A DNA stretch of 50,397 nt from Metasolibacillus sp. (GCF_025291715.1 NZ_JAMBIZ010000029.1:1-50397), one strand, 5' to 3'. Positions 35,186-44,482 are shown, counted from the first letter of the stretch. The notes: generated by a model from the sequence alone, not told the origin. Program-made: numbers and translations.

Positions 35186-36715
35186 TTATTGCAATGGTAA
35201 AAAGCTAGACTGCCAGAGGCCGTTTTGATTTTGAACCATGCGCCACATACCCAAATCTCCATTAGGTAAGTTGAAGATAATGGCGCCTTCGCTTCCTTCA
35301 AATTGAAACTCGCCATTTTGTAGAAGCTGTGCATAGTAAATAGCATAACGACGCTCATTTTCCAAATGGGATAATGAGTTATTTTGACGTATATGCTGGT
35401 CCTCTGTCCATTGCACATGCTCTGGATTTGTTGTATACATGCGATAATCGGCTCGTTTGTCGACTATAAATCGCGCATAGAGCTGAGTGCGTACATAAGT
35501 AATGGGGTCAATATGCTGAAACACTTCTAGATTGTTTGAGCTTTTGAATTCGTTATATAAATTGCGTTCCTCTTCTGTCCAATGCTTTTCCATACTTTTA
35601 CTATCATAGCCTAGCACTTTTGCATCAACCTGTTCAAATGAGACTTTCTCGATTTTATCCAGAGACCAGTTATCAGGAATAACAAAAATTTCATTGTCAG
35701 AAAGCTGTGTAACTGGATAATTATAAAAGAAAATTTCTTGTGCATTGCTTGGATTTTTAAATTTTTCAATATAACTTTCGTAGACCGTTTCGCCCATTAT
35801 TTTTGCATACATATGATGATAAGGGATTGGTATTGTATTAATAACGACAGTACCGTTAGTAATTTCAATCGTTTCATTAGGTAAGCCGAGGATGCGGCTC
35901 ACCACCTGTTGACCATCTTTATCCGTATATAAAATAACATCTGAACGATCTAATGTATCAAATTTTGGATCAACGACAATAGGGTATTGCATATATTCTT
36001 GATTGCCTTGCTCCATCGTATTATTTGTTAATTTAATAGCGTATTGTTCTTCTGTTAATGAGTCAATCAATGGAATATGTTTAATTGAATCATCATGATA
36101 TATGTCACCAGCTAGCCGCTCCCATACATTATTTTTATCTTGGACAACAATACGTGCAGCCTTGTCACTAACAGCAAACCAGTAAGTAAGCCCGTCCTCA
36201 AGAGGAATCAAAGTTGCCTTTTGCTCACCGACAATTATTTGCTGAAGCATGGCTGTTTCAATAACACCTGCATACATATATGGTGCTTGCACAGTTGAGC
36301 CCCAGAATTCTTTGCCTAAATAGGGCTTGCTTTGCGTACCTGTCGTTTGTCTCCATTGCCAACCATTTTGATATTCAAAATAGGCTAAATAAACTTTTTC
36401 CTCCTCATTTCGTTCAATAAAGGCAACGAGCGCATCGTTGTCTTTTAAATAATTGAATTGTTGAAAAATGATTTCATAATTGACATCTTTCATTTTGCTT
36501 TCAAAATAACGTGTAAACTGTGCCTGTTGATCATTTGGCTGCTTGACACTAATAAATAGTACTAATAAAGCGACAAAGCTTGCTACAACAAATAAAGGAG
36601 TCCAATTTTTCCTTTTAGGCTCTTGAATTTGCTGTATGATATAGTTTATATTTTTTTCGGTGAAACGCTCTTTTTCTTCCAATACTTCTTTGAGCTCTCG
36701 CTTAATATTATTCAT
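35186..36715 (-). CDS. Anti-sigma-factor-like membrane protein with a degenerate signal-peptidase (S26-like) domain
   Basis: The 509-residue protein has a charged cytoplasmic N-terminus (1-37), one membrane segment (about 39-57) and a large external part. At about 241-370 it resembles type I signal peptidase: DTLDRSDVILY matches the GDxVLV box, VVSRILGLPNETIEITNGTV matches KRVxGLPGDxIxxxxGxLYING, and NEIFVIPDNWSLD matches the FVxGDNxxxSxDSR box. The catalytic Ser (SMxP) is not present, and the general-base Lys is Ser (VVSR), so it should not be a peptidase. ATG 36715 follows GGGAGGTG inside the end of the sigma-factor gene. This coupling suggests it is the cognate anti-sigma factor. Confidence 0.7.
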   Translation of the reverse strand: MNNIKRELKEVLEEKERFTEKNINYIIQQIQEPKRKNWTPLFVVASFVALLVLFISVKQPNDQQAQFTRYFESKMKDVNYEIIFQQFNYLKDNDALVAFIERNEEEKVYLAYFEYQNGWQWRQTTGTQSKPYLGKEFWGSTVQAPYMYAGVIETAMLQQIIVGEQKATLIPLEDGLTYWFAVSDKAARIVVQDKNNVWERLAGDIYHDDSIKHIPLIDSLTEEQYAIKLTNNTMEQGNQEYMQYPIVVDPKFDTLDRSDVILYTDKDGQQVVSRILGLPNETIEITNGTVVINTIPIPYHHMYAKIMGETVYESYIEKFKNPSNAQEIFFYNYPVTQLSDNEIFVIPDNWSLDKIEKVSFEQVDAKVLGYDSKSMEKHWTEEERNLYNEFKSSNNLEVFQHIDPITYVRTQLYARFIVDKRADYRMYTTNPEHVQWTEDQHIRQNNSLSHLENERRYAIYYAQLLQNGEFQFEGSEGAIIFNLPNGDLGMWRMVQNQNGLWQSSFLPLQ

Positions 36716-37226
36716 ATAAATCACCTCCCAATTGAAGCTCACTCAGCGATATTTTCAATAAATTGCGGCCGCGCCTTAATCTTGTTTTGACCGTATTTTC
36801 AGAAATGTTGAGGAGTGTCGCAATTTCGAGACTTGTCATTTCTTCATAATAAAAGAGAACAATCGCTTCACGGTATTTAATAGGTAGTTCTAGTACCGCC
36901 TTTGCAATAGAGCGCTGTTCCAGTTTTTTGAATGTTTCCTGCTCACTTGATGGCAATGTTTGTTGCTTTTGTTTCCAAAAGCTTTCTAAAATGCGTAATC
37001 TATTTTTGGTGCTGCGTAAATGGTCGCAGCTTTTATGTATCGTCATTTTGGCTAGATACGTTTTGATGCTTGATTGCCCTTTAAATTGCTGTGATTGAAA
37101 ATATTTAATGAAGACATCCTGCACAATATCCTCCGCAATGGTCCAATTTTTCACATAGACATAGGATAGGCGTGTTAAATAATCGCCATATAGGCGTATT
37201 AATTCTCTCATTTCATCTGTATGCAA
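36708..37226 (-). CDS. ECF-type RNA polymerase sigma factor
   Basis: About 172 residues with sigma region 2 (LIRLYGDYLTRLSYVYVKNW, AEDIVQDVFIKYFQSQQFKG) and region 4 (LPIKYREAIVLFYYEEMTSL, EIATLLNISENTVKTRLRRG). It directs RNA polymerase to stress-type promoters. The start is probably TTG 37226, eight bases after AAAGGAGG; ATG 37211 is an alternative. The stop overlaps the membrane protein gene that follows. No self-type ECF promoter (AAC...CGT) was identified with confidence upstream. Confidence 0.9.
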   Translation of the reverse strand: MHTDEMRELIRLYGDYLTRLSYVYVKNWTIAEDIVQDVFIKYFQSQQFKGQSSIKTYLAKMTIHKSCDHLRSTKNRLRILESFWKQKQQTLPSSEQETFKKLEQRSIAKAVLELPIKYREAIVLFYYEEMTSLEIATLLNISENTVKTRLRRGRNLLKISLSELQLGGDLYE

Positions 37227-37483
37227 AGTGTGATGCCTCCTTTCTTCATGCAATAGACGGGTGAGGTGCAAGAATAGTTTCAAATTGTTAGTGTATTTTT
37301 AAAAAGTACAGTTGTATTATTGTAATATACAATGTAAATCGTATTTCAGCATACTTTACTAGCAGAAGATAAATTGAGCTATCTAAACAATTACTGAATG
37401 ATATAGCGGATGTCACACATTTTTTCAAGCTTAAATTATCAATATTTCCATGCTATAATTTGAGCAAGAAGGAGGTGAGGAAC

Positions 37484-38095
37484 ATGAATAATGAAATAGT
37501 AATGATGGAAATGCTACAAAAGCTAGTAGTGAGCGTTGATGACATGCAACAAAATATGAATAGACGTTTCGATCAAGTTGAAGCACGCCTTGAAAATGTG
37601 GAGACACGATTAACGAATGTAGAAGAGCGTTTAGAGAACGTGGAAACACGATTAACGAATGTAGAAGAGCGTTTGGAGAATGTGGAAACACGATTAGCAG
37701 ATGTGGAAGTGCGCCTTGAAAATGTAGAGACAAGACTAGCCAATGTAGAAGTACGTCTTGAAAATGTGGAGACAAGGCTGGCAGATGTGGAAGTACGTCT
37801 TGAAAATGTAGAGACAGGGCTGGCAGATGTAGAAATACGTCTTGAAAAGGTAGAAACAGATTTAGTGGATGTAAAGGTACATTTAGACAACGTAGAGATG
37901 AATTTACAAACGCTAAATACTCGTGTGGGAGCATTGGAGAAAACGAATGGTGGCTTAGGTGAAATGTTTGAGTACACTGTACAGTTTCAACAAGAGGCGA
38001 CTAGTAAAATTCATGAAGTATTACAATTCCACGCACACAAAATTACTGAAAATGAGAAGAGCATTTTCTTTTTGAAACATAGGTTATCCTCTTAA
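37484..38095 (+). CDS. Heptad-repeat coiled-coil protein
   Basis: The 203-residue protein is dominated by about fifteen consecutive heptads from roughly residue 26 to 130, alternating RLENVET and RLTNVEE/RLADVEV. The regular pattern with no breaks predicts a long straight coiled coil of about 15 nm, probably trimeric or dimeric. A short non-repeat C-terminus follows (GALEKTNGGLGEMFEYTVQF, then HEVLQFHAHKITENEKSIFF). At DNA level the units are 21-base direct repeats, so copy number may change by slippage. No signal peptide or membrane anchor is seen. ATG 37484 follows AAGGAGGTGAGG. The function is unknown. Confidence 0.85.
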   Translation: MNNEIVMMEMLQKLVVSVDDMQQNMNRRFDQVEARLENVETRLTNVEERLENVETRLTNVEERLENVETRLADVEVRLENVETRLANVEVRLENVETRLADVEVRLENVETGLADVEIRLEKVETDLVDVKVHLDNVEMNLQTLNTRVGALEKTNGGLGEMFEYTVQFQQEATSKIHEVLQFHAHKITENEKSIFFLKHRLSS

Positions 38096-38211
38096 TAACT
38101 TCATATTGATTAGACCTCATTTAATTTTTTAAACTAACATCGTATTTTTTCGAATTTTTATTTCATTTTGTACTTGAGGCTGAAAGGCTTACATTTGGTT
38201 AAGCCCATAAT

Positions 38212-38252
38212 AAAAGCGGCTTATCATCTTTTAAAAAGTTGAAGCCGCTTTT
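38212..38252. terminator. Bidirectional terminator between coiled-coil and chemoreceptor genes
   Basis: AAAAGCGGCTT and AAGCCGCTTTT form a perfect stem with a 19-base loop just after the chemoreceptor stop codon on the minus strand; T's follow in both directions. Confidence 0.75.
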
Positions 38253-38256
38253 CATT

Positions 38257-39081
38257 TTATTTCAATGTACTTTGCATAAATGTTTTCATATCATAACTTA
38301 AAGTAGTCAGCTCTTCAATAATTTCGCTAAAATCTTGAACTAGCTGAGCTTGTTCATTTGTAGCTTCATTGATTTGCCCTAGATTTTGCTTTAAGTTTTC
38401 TAAGTTGCGGTTAATATTTTTTAACGAGCCCTCAATATTTTCAGTTGCATTTGATGTTTCTTGAGACATTTTGCGAACTTCCTGCGCTACAATGTTGAAG
38501 CCTGCGCCATGTTGACCTGCGCGTGCTGCTTCAATGGAAGCATTTAAGCCAAGTAAGTTTGTTTGGCGAGAGATATTTTTGATTAAATCTGTAATACCAT
38601 TGGTTTTTTCAGCATCCTCAAGCGTATGCTGAGCTTGGCGATTAATCTCTTCACTTGTAGCAGCTAGCTCTTCAGAGTGGGAAGCAATTGTATGTACTTT
38701 GTCTTGCAAGTTTGTAACAATCATATTCATTTGCTCCATATAATGCTCAAGCTTTACCATATTATCAATTGGCAAGCCAAAAGCAAGTGCCCCTACTACT
38801 TTACCATTTTCACGAATTGGAAATGAGAAAGCATTCACTGCCACACCGTAAACATCCTGAGGAATAATCACATCTGCATTTTTCCCATTGAAGGCAAGAA
38901 ATACGTTATCATCGTTAGGATTAATAGAATCCCCATCTTTATAACCAGTATCAACTCGCTTACCAGCTAAATATTTAATCATTTTGTTATCTTCTTTTCG
39001 ACAGACAGCGACAATGGCTTCTTCTTTCAATGCAAGGTGCATATAAGGGGCGGACATTGCAAGTGCTTCAATAATGTTCAT
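38257..39081 (-). CDS. Soluble methyl-accepting chemotaxis-like protein
   Basis: The 274-residue protein has no membrane segment. An N-terminal sensor of about 110 residues ([20 protein letters not shown] ... [20 protein letters not shown]) resembles a PAS/Cache-like fold. It is joined to a short signalling domain with the tip [20 protein letters not shown] then [20 protein letters not shown]. The signalling helix is much shorter than in membrane receptors. ATG 39081 follows GGAGGAATT. Such short cytosolic receptors often sense redox or metabolic signals; the cue is unknown here. Confidence 0.88.
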   Translation of the reverse strand: MNIIEALAMSAPYMHLALKEEAIVAVCRKEDNKMIKYLAGKRVDTGYKDGDSINPNDDNVFLAFNGKNADVIIPQDVYGVAVNAFSFPIRENGKVVGALAFGLPIDNMVKLEHYMEQMNMIVTNLQDKVHTIASHSEELAATSEEINRQAQHTLEDAEKTNGITDLIKNISRQTNLLGLNASIEAARAGQHGAGFNIVAQEVRKMSQETSNATENIEGSLKNINRNLENLKQNLGQINEATNEQAQLVQDFSEIIEELTTLSYDMKTFMQSTLK

Positions 39082-39212
39082 GCGTAATTCCTCCAAATTT
39101 CGTTAATAAAATGGCAATAATTACTTTTACTTTAACATAACGCTACATAATACTAAATAACGAATTAATAAAAAAATAAAAATATAGTAAGCGATTTAAT
39201 TTTACATACACA

Positions 39213-39252
39213 AAATTAGGCTGTCTGCAAAGATGATTCTTCCCAAACAGCC
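39213..39252 (-). terminator. Terminator of the YkvI-like gene
   Basis: On the minus strand GGCTGTTTG and CAGACAGCC form a stem with one mismatch, followed by TAATTTT. It lies 18 bases after the YkvI-like stop codon. Confidence 0.5.
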
Positions 39253-39269
39253 CTCCATCATGATGAAAC

Positions 39270-40310
39270 TCATTTTTTTCTAAGCCATGCTAGAACGATA
39301 ACGAAAATAAGGGCAAATCCTAAATATCCCATTGAAGCATATACTTTACCTACTAATTTTGTAAAGCCTATAAAACTGGCAAGGAATCCTGCCGTACCAA
39401 CGAGAACTAGCGCAGGCTTAAACATTTGATGATCTGGTGCTACAAAACGTACTGTGAACGCATAAAACATACCAACAGCTGTGTTGTACATCATACCGAG
39501 TAAGGCAATGGCCATTAAAATGCCAACGAACGGATGAATTTGATTTGCTAAAGCAAGTGTTGGCATATCGACACCTGCCACAACATCTATTTTCACAAGC
39601 ATTGTCACATTGATTAAAATAATAAGCATACCAAGCATAATACCGCCAAAAATCCCACCGAGACCAGCTACTTTGCGGTCCTTTACTGTTCCGCCCATCA
39701 CAATAAGCATGGCTGCACCTGCTGCAAGATTATAAGAAACGTACAAAAGTGCACTAACTAACCAATTAGAGCTTGCAGATGCCTGTGTTTTAGCAAGTTG
39801 ATCTGCCTCTGAAAGGGAAACATCCATCGTAAACAATGAATAGATTAAAATAATAAAAATGATTGCCATTAAATAAGGTGTAAGAGCTGCGATGATATTA
39901 ATAATGTTTTTAACATTTAAAAGCAATGTGCCAATTGTTAAAAGCACCATAATAATACTACCAACCATCGTAGGGATGCCGAACATTTGATGGAAGGTTG
40001 CACCAGAGCCAGCAAACATAACGACTGCGACCCCGAATAGGAAAAAGGTAATTAAAAAGTCGAGTGCAAGACCAAGATAGCGACCACCAATGTAATAAAT
40101 AACACCTTTATGTGAAGTTGTTTGAAGCTGTGAGCCAAGCTGCGCTAATGTCATACCTAAAAATGAAAAGGCAAATGTAGCTAGCAATGCACCGATAATT
40201 CCGATGAAGCCGAAGCTTGTGAAAAATTGCATAATTTCTTGACCTGATGCAAAGCCAGCTCCAACAATGAGTCCGACAAACGCTCCGCCAATTTGTAAGC
40301 TTTTTTTCAT
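39270..40310 (-). CDS. YkvI-family membrane transporter-like protein
   Basis: The 346-residue protein has about ten membrane segments and begins KKSLQIGGAFVGLIVGAGFA then SGQEIMQFF, the YkvI-family signature in an APC/LeuT-like fold. It probably transports an amino acid or related compound. ATG 40310 is 6-8 bases after AAGGAGTG. It lies downstream of the racemase/acetyltransferase/M20 cluster on the same strand, but a terminator-like hairpin separates it, so it may be only partly co-transcribed. Substrate unknown. Confidence 0.85.
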   Translation of the reverse strand: MKKSLQIGGAFVGLIVGAGFASGQEIMQFFTSFGFIGIIGALLATFAFSFLGMTLAQLGSQLQTTSHKGVIYYIGGRYLGLALDFLITFFLFGVAVVMFAGSGATFHQMFGIPTMVGSIIMVLLTIGTLLLNVKNIINIIAALTPYLMAIIFIILIYSLFTMDVSLSEADQLAKTQASASSNWLVSALLYVSYNLAAGAAMLIVMGGTVKDRKVAGLGGIFGGIMLGMLIILINVTMLVKIDVVAGVDMPTLALANQIHPFVGILMAIALLGMMYNTAVGMFYAFTVRFVAPDHQMFKPALVLVGTAGFLASFIGFTKLVGKVYASMGYLGFALIFVIVLAWLRKK

Positions 40311-40378
40311 TGTTTCACTCCTTATTTTAGTTAGAAAATTCTGATTTTTAATAAGCGAATAATTCAAGTATTTTCTTA

Positions 40379-40425
40379 AAATAGCTGCCTAGAAAGTTAT
40401 ATTAACTTATTTTCTAAGCAGCTAT
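40379..40425 (-). terminator. Hairpin between the racemase and YkvI-like genes
   Basis: AGCTGCCTAGAAA (40383-40395) and TTTCTAAGCAGCT (40411-40423) pair with one G-T wobble; on the minus strand TTTT follows. It may reduce read-through into the YkvI-like gene. Confidence 0.6.
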
Positions 40426-40428
40426 CAA

Positions 40429-41535
40429 TTAGCGATAAATCTTTTTTGCTACAGTGTAGGATTCAACAGTTTCTCTATTAATCTCATAGCCGATACCTAC
40501 TGATTGAGGCACTTGGATATAGCCGTTTTCAGCGATAACCTCTGGTTCGATAATATCCTTTTCCCAATAGCGACTCGAGCTTGCTGTATCACCAGGTAGG
40601 ATGAAGTTTGGTAGCGCTGTGAGTGCGACATTGTGCGCGCGACCTACACCAGATTCCAGCATGCCACCACACCATACAGGGATACCCGCAGCAGCGCAAT
40701 AATCATGAATTTTCTTAGCCTCTGTTAAGCCGCCAACGCGACCGATTTTAATGTTAATAATTTTAGTAGAGCCTAGCTCAACAGCCTTGCGGGCATCTTC
40801 AAGCGAATGGATGCTTTCATCTAGGCAAATCGGTGTAGCTAGCTGCTGCTGTAATTTTGCATGGTCAATAATATCATCTGAAGCTAAAGGCTGTTCAATC
40901 ATTGTTAAGTTAAATTCATCTAATTGCTTTAGTAATTGTGCATCCTCTAAGCGATAGGCTGAGTTCGCATCCGCCATAATCGCCACATTTGGGAAGGCGT
41001 TGCGCAATGAACGCATCACTTCAACATCCCAGCCCGGCTTTACTTTCACTTTAATGCGCTTATAGCCTTCTTGTACGTAGCCTCCAACTAATTCAACAAG
41101 CTCTTCAATTGAATTTTGAATGCCGATACTAATACCTACTTCGATTTTATCTTTTGTTCCACCAAGAGCTTGTGCTAATGATTGGTTCGTTTGTTGTGCA
41201 TAAATATCCCAAACAGCACCTTCAATCGTCGATTTTGCCATATTGTTTTTACGAATAGCTGAAAAAATATCACTTACTTCATCTGGATGAGTAATCTCCT
41301 TATTTAAAATAAGTGGAATTAAAAAATCCTCCAGCATATGCCAGTTTGTTTTCATCGTTTCCTCGTTATACCATGGTGAATCGAAGGCAACAGACTCGCC
41401 CCAACCAATTGTACCTGACTCATCCTTTGCCTCTAACAGTAAAAAGTTTTTCGTCGTAAATGTGCCAAAGCTTGTTGTAAAGGGAGACTTTAACTCCATT
41501 TGTAAATGGCGTATCGTCATTTCAGTAATTTTCAT
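40429..41535 (-). CDS. N-acylamino-acid racemase / o-succinylbenzoate synthase (enolase superfamily)
   Basis: The 368-residue enzyme of the OSBS/NSAR subgroup has all catalytic residues at the usual places: Lys in [11 protein letters not shown] (162-166), metal ligands D189 (MADANSAY), E214 (IEQPL) and D239 (CLDESIH), and K263 in [10 protein letters not shown]. Members either make o-succinylbenzoate for menaquinone or racemise N-succinylamino acids. No menaquinone genes are nearby. The gene is directly coupled to a GNAT and an M20 hydrolase, so racemisation of N-succinyl- or N-acylamino acids is the likely role. It starts one base downstream of the GNAT stop. Confidence 0.9.
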   Translation of the reverse strand: MKITEMTIRHLQMELKSPFTTSFGTFTTKNFLLLEAKDESGTIGWGESVAFDSPWYNEETMKTNWHMLEDFLIPLILNKEITHPDEVSDIFSAIRKNNMAKSTIEGAVWDIYAQQTNQSLAQALGGTKDKIEVGISIGIQNSIEELVELVGGYVQEGYKRIKVKVKPGWDVEVMRSLRNAFPNVAIMADANSAYRLEDAQLLKQLDEFNLTMIEQPLASDDIIDHAKLQQQLATPICLDESIHSLEDARKAVELGSTKIINIKIGRVGGLTEAKKIHDYCAAAGIPVWCGGMLESGVGRAHNVALTALPNFILPGDTASSSRYWEKDIIEPEVIAENGYIQVPQSVGIGYEINRETVESYTVAKKIYR

Positions 41536-42357
41536 TTATATTTCCTCCAGTGTTAAAGCTGATTTTTTCACAAAAATATATTGATTCCATTGTGATTGCT
41601 TTTCTATACGAACGGCTGCATAGCCTGCTGCAAATAGCTCTTGAAAAATTTTCCGTGTAGCAAGCCGCCAATGCAATGCATGCTCCTGACTTTGCCTTTT
41701 TAATGCTTGAAAATCCTGCGGAACAGGTAAGGAATAGCTCTGCGCATCATAAATTGTGTGTAAATTGTGTGTGTGCCTGGCACCTAAAGTGGGTAACCCT
41801 TGTTCATCTATTACGATCTCACCAAGAGGAATAGGTGCTGGAGCTAAAGGCTGATGTTTGTGCACCACATAATCGCTTGTCAAATGCCAATGAACTTCAA
41901 AGCGATCGGAAGGTAGTCCTTTATTAAAGCCGTCCTGCATTTCTCCATAGCAATTTTCAATATACGTATCACAAATGCCGTTGAGCTTTGTTAAATTTAA
42001 AAAGCCGTTACGTGTTTCGAGTGGGTCATATGTCCATGTCATTAGTTCATAGCCTTTTTGAATGGCGATATTGCGCTGAGCTAGCTTTAATTGCTCACCA
42101 ATTTGCTGTGAGCGATAGGCATTATCAATACCTAGCATATGTGAGCATAAATAGCTTTTCTCATTTTTCCAGCCAGCGAAGGCGTAGCTAAAGCCAATTA
42201 ACTTATCAGCATCAAAGGCCCCAACGATGATACCACCATTTTTTACGACAGTAAATGTTTGATGTGTTGGAATAGGGGAGATGCCCCAGACTTTCCACTC
42301 TAGCTGCTGCACGAGCTCCATTTCCTCAATCGTTGTTAGCTCTCTAATTGCAATCAT
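41536..42357 (-). CDS. GNAT-family N-acyltransferase
   Basis: The 273-residue protein has a GNAT acetyl-CoA-type fold: SHMLGIDNAYRSQQIGEQLK (about 75-95) is motif A, with the usual R/Q-x-x-G pattern, and LMTWTYDPLETRNGFLNLTK follows. The long C-terminal part is typical of the group found beside N-succinylamino-acid racemases, where it succinylates D-amino acids. ATG 42357 overlaps the preceding M20 stop (TGATG) and the gene abuts the racemase, so the three enzymes are made together. Acyl donor and amino-acid preference are not visible. Confidence 0.82.
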   Translation of the reverse strand: MIAIRELTTIEEMELVQQLEWKVWGISPIPTHQTFTVVKNGGIIVGAFDADKLIGFSYAFAGWKNEKSYLCSHMLGIDNAYRSQQIGEQLKLAQRNIAIQKGYELMTWTYDPLETRNGFLNLTKLNGICDTYIENCYGEMQDGFNKGLPSDRFEVHWHLTSDYVVHKHQPLAPAPIPLGEIVIDEQGLPTLGARHTHNLHTIYDAQSYSLPVPQDFQALKRQSQEHALHWRLATRKIFQELFAAGYAAVRIEKQSQWNQYIFVKKSALTLEEI

Positions 42358-43490
42358 CAGCACTCGCTTCCTTTTACTTTTTGTAATGTCAATAATAAAG
42401 CTTTCATAATAATTTCAGCTCCAACATGTAAACGCTCTTTGTTAAAGGTCATCAGTGGGTGATGAAGCCCTGGCGTAACACCACAGCCTAAGCCCAGCAT
42501 TGTTGTTTTCAAATGTGGCTGCTCATAGGCATAATAGTGGAAATCTTCTCCACCTGGTGTCACGACATCGCCAGCGCAATATTGCTCTCCAACTGTTTCG
42601 ATAATTGCCTGCTTCATAATGGCTTTCGCTTCATCATGTACTTGCGCTGCTACAATTTGTGCCGCACAAGTTGTTTCAATTCTAGCCCCGTAAAGTGTTT
42701 CCACTGCCGTGACAGCTTTATGGAAGCCATTTGTTAATGCTTCCATTGTTTCGTTTGTTTGGGCGCGTGCATCGATACTGAATGTCGCACTACCTGGGAT
42801 GATATTGGCTGAGGAGCCTCCTGCCTGAAGCTGTGTCATTTTAATAGATGCCGATTGCGTTGGGCTAATCCAATGACGTTTCATTGCATCAATAAGGGCC
42901 GCAGCTACTTCTATTGCATTAATTCCTTGCTCAGGGCGAGCACCATGTGCCTCAATTCCTGTAATGGTGCCTGTAAACATTTTAGCCGCACCATGATAAA
43001 GTGCAGGTGTGTGCACGCCATCTGGAATTTCAACTAATGGTCTTACATGTGTGCCAAATAAATATTCAAGTGGTGCAGTTACACCTTGTTGAATGACAGC
43101 TTTTGCCCCTTGCCCCTTTTCCTCAGCAGGCTGAAAAATAATGCGCACAGCGCCAGAGAGGCGATCCTTTTGCTCGTTTAATAATAATGCTACGCCAAGA
43201 GCTATCGTCATATGCCCATCATGTCCACAAGAATGATGGGCTTGAAATTTCCCTCCAACCTCCTGCCAAAGTGCGTCCATATCTGTACGGAAGCCTACTT
43301 TCGGAACGCCTTTACCTATATCAACATAGAGGCCTGTCATATTGTCAAACGTATGTGGCTCTAAACCTTCATCCTTTAAAAGCTGCGCAATATAAGCAGT
43401 TGTCTCAACTTCCTGCCAGCTAATTTCTGGATTTGCATGTAAATGAGTAAATATTTTGTCCATTTGATTTGTAATTGTTTGTACGGTCAT
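42357..43490 (-). CDS. M20-family amidohydrolase (N-acyl-L-amino-acid hydrolase)
   Basis: The 377-residue metallohydrolase has HLHANPEISWQEVETTAY, the metal site HHSCGHDGHM, FQPAEEKGQGAKAVIQ and TPGGEDFHYYAYEQPH. It should remove the acyl (probably succinyl) group from the L-isomer in the pathway formed with the GNAT and racemase. ATG 43490 has GGAG 9 bases upstream; ATG 43505 lacks one. It overlaps or abuts the RpiR regulator gene upstream and the GNAT gene downstream. Confidence 0.86.
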   Translation of the reverse strand: MTVQTITNQMDKIFTHLHANPEISWQEVETTAYIAQLLKDEGLEPHTFDNMTGLYVDIGKGVPKVGFRTDMDALWQEVGGKFQAHHSCGHDGHMTIALGVALLLNEQKDRLSGAVRIIFQPAEEKGQGAKAVIQQGVTAPLEYLFGTHVRPLVEIPDGVHTPALYHGAAKMFTGTITGIEAHGARPEQGINAIEVAAALIDAMKRHWISPTQSASIKMTQLQAGGSSANIIPGSATFSIDARAQTNETMEALTNGFHKAVTAVETLYGARIETTCAAQIVAAQVHDEAKAIMKQAIIETVGEQYCAGDVVTPGGEDFHYYAYEQPHLKTTMLGLGCGVTPGLHHPLMTFNKERLHVGAEIIMKALLLTLQKVKGSEC

Positions 43491-43495
43491 TTTGT

Positions 43496-44353
43496 TCAAC
43501 TCCATCTGTTTGCTAAAAAGCTATTTTGAAAATCATCATAATTGATCCGTTGTTGATTATAGTATGGGATATCGTGTGACATCATGCCTGCTACTAACGT
43601 ATTGAGAAATGCCATTAAGACGGGCATTAAGTCAATTGTTGAAAGCTCTACCTGCTGTAAAACAAATGTTTCGTGCGCATATGGATGAATCGGTGCGACA
43701 TTTGTATCTGTAATCGCAATAATATAAGCACCGCGCTGCTGAAATTGCTCAGCAATTTCAATTGGCTCCTTATAATAGCGATGTAAGGAAACGACAATTG
43801 CCACAGCCGTTTCGTCAACTTCCTGCAATGTTCGAATTAAGGTGCTTGTATCTGTATGTACAAGCTTCACCCCTGGTCGCAGCATATTGAGTGTAAACTG
43901 TAGCCATTGTGTCGCAAAAATAGAGCCACCAGCTCCAATTAAGTAAATAGTGCCTGCTTCATGGATTTTCTTTGTCACTTCATGAAATTGCTGTGGGTCA
44001 ATTTGCGTTGCAACATTGGCGATTTGCTTGCTCATTTGCCCCATTACTTTTTCACAAAGCTGCTCGCCTGGTAATGCTTTCTTTGAGGCAACATAATTAC
44101 CTAATGTACTATTTGTATTATGCTCAAATAAGTATTCTCTCCATTTTTGTTGAAGCTGTACATAGCCGTCCAATCCGACTGAATAGCAAAAGCGTATCAC
44201 CGTTGTTTCACTTGCTCCTGCCTTTTTTCCGACTTCTGCAGCGGAGTGCATACTAATAAAAGATGGATTATTTAATACGAAGTTGGCAACTTTTTGCTGC
44301 GACTTCGATAGTGTACTGAAATGCTGTTCAATTTTCTTTTTAATGGATATCAA
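43496..44353 (-). CDS. RpiR/MurR-family regulator
   Basis: The 285-residue protein has an N-terminal HTH_6 domain (LSKSQQKVANFVLNNPSFIS, GKKAGASETTVIRFCYSVGL) and a C-terminal SIS domain (AGTIYLIGAGGSIFATQWLQ onward). SIS domains usually bind phosphosugars, but RpiR proteins also control amino-acid genes. It leads the operon with the M20, GNAT and racemase genes and should control it. The start is TTG 44353, about ten bases after AAGGAG. An inverted repeat lies 28 bases upstream. Confidence 0.88.
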   Translation of the reverse strand: MISIKKKIEQHFSTLSKSQQKVANFVLNNPSFISMHSAAEVGKKAGASETTVIRFCYSVGLDGYVQLQQKWREYLFEHNTNSTLGNYVASKKALPGEQLCEKVMGQMSKQIANVATQIDPQQFHEVTKKIHEAGTIYLIGAGGSIFATQWLQFTLNMLRPGVKLVHTDTSTLIRTLQEVDETAVAIVVSLHRYYKEPIEIAEQFQQRGAYIIAITDTNVAPIHPYAHETFVLQQVELSTIDLMPVLMAFLNTLVAGMMSHDIPYYNQQRINYDDFQNSFLANRWS

Positions 44354-44380
44354 AAGGAAGTCACTCCTTCATTTTTTATT

Positions 44381-44404
44381 AAATTGAAGTATAGGCTTCA
44401 ATTT
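44381..44404. promoter_or_regulatory. Perfect inverted repeat, candidate RpiR operator
   Basis: AAATTGAAG and CTTCAATTT are perfect 9-base arms with a 6-base centre, just upstream of the RpiR gene. RpiR-family sites are often such palindromes, and the position fits autoregulation of the operon. Confidence 0.5.
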
Positions 44405-44482
44405 ATCATAAATAGTGTAATCATGCAATTAGTTTTCTGAAAGTTCTTTTAATTAATCTGACATCTTTAAAAAATATAAAAC

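Noticed and set aside
37431-37934. Long minus-strand frame rich in Leu, His and Pro opposite the coiled-coil gene
   Set aside because: It is a shadow of the 21-base repeats; low-complexity composition and no ribosome-binding site.
40429-41535. Calling the enolase-superfamily enzyme menC for menaquinone
   Set aside because: No menaquinone genes are nearby and the coupled GNAT and M20 genes point to N-acylamino-acid racemisation, so no gene symbol was given.
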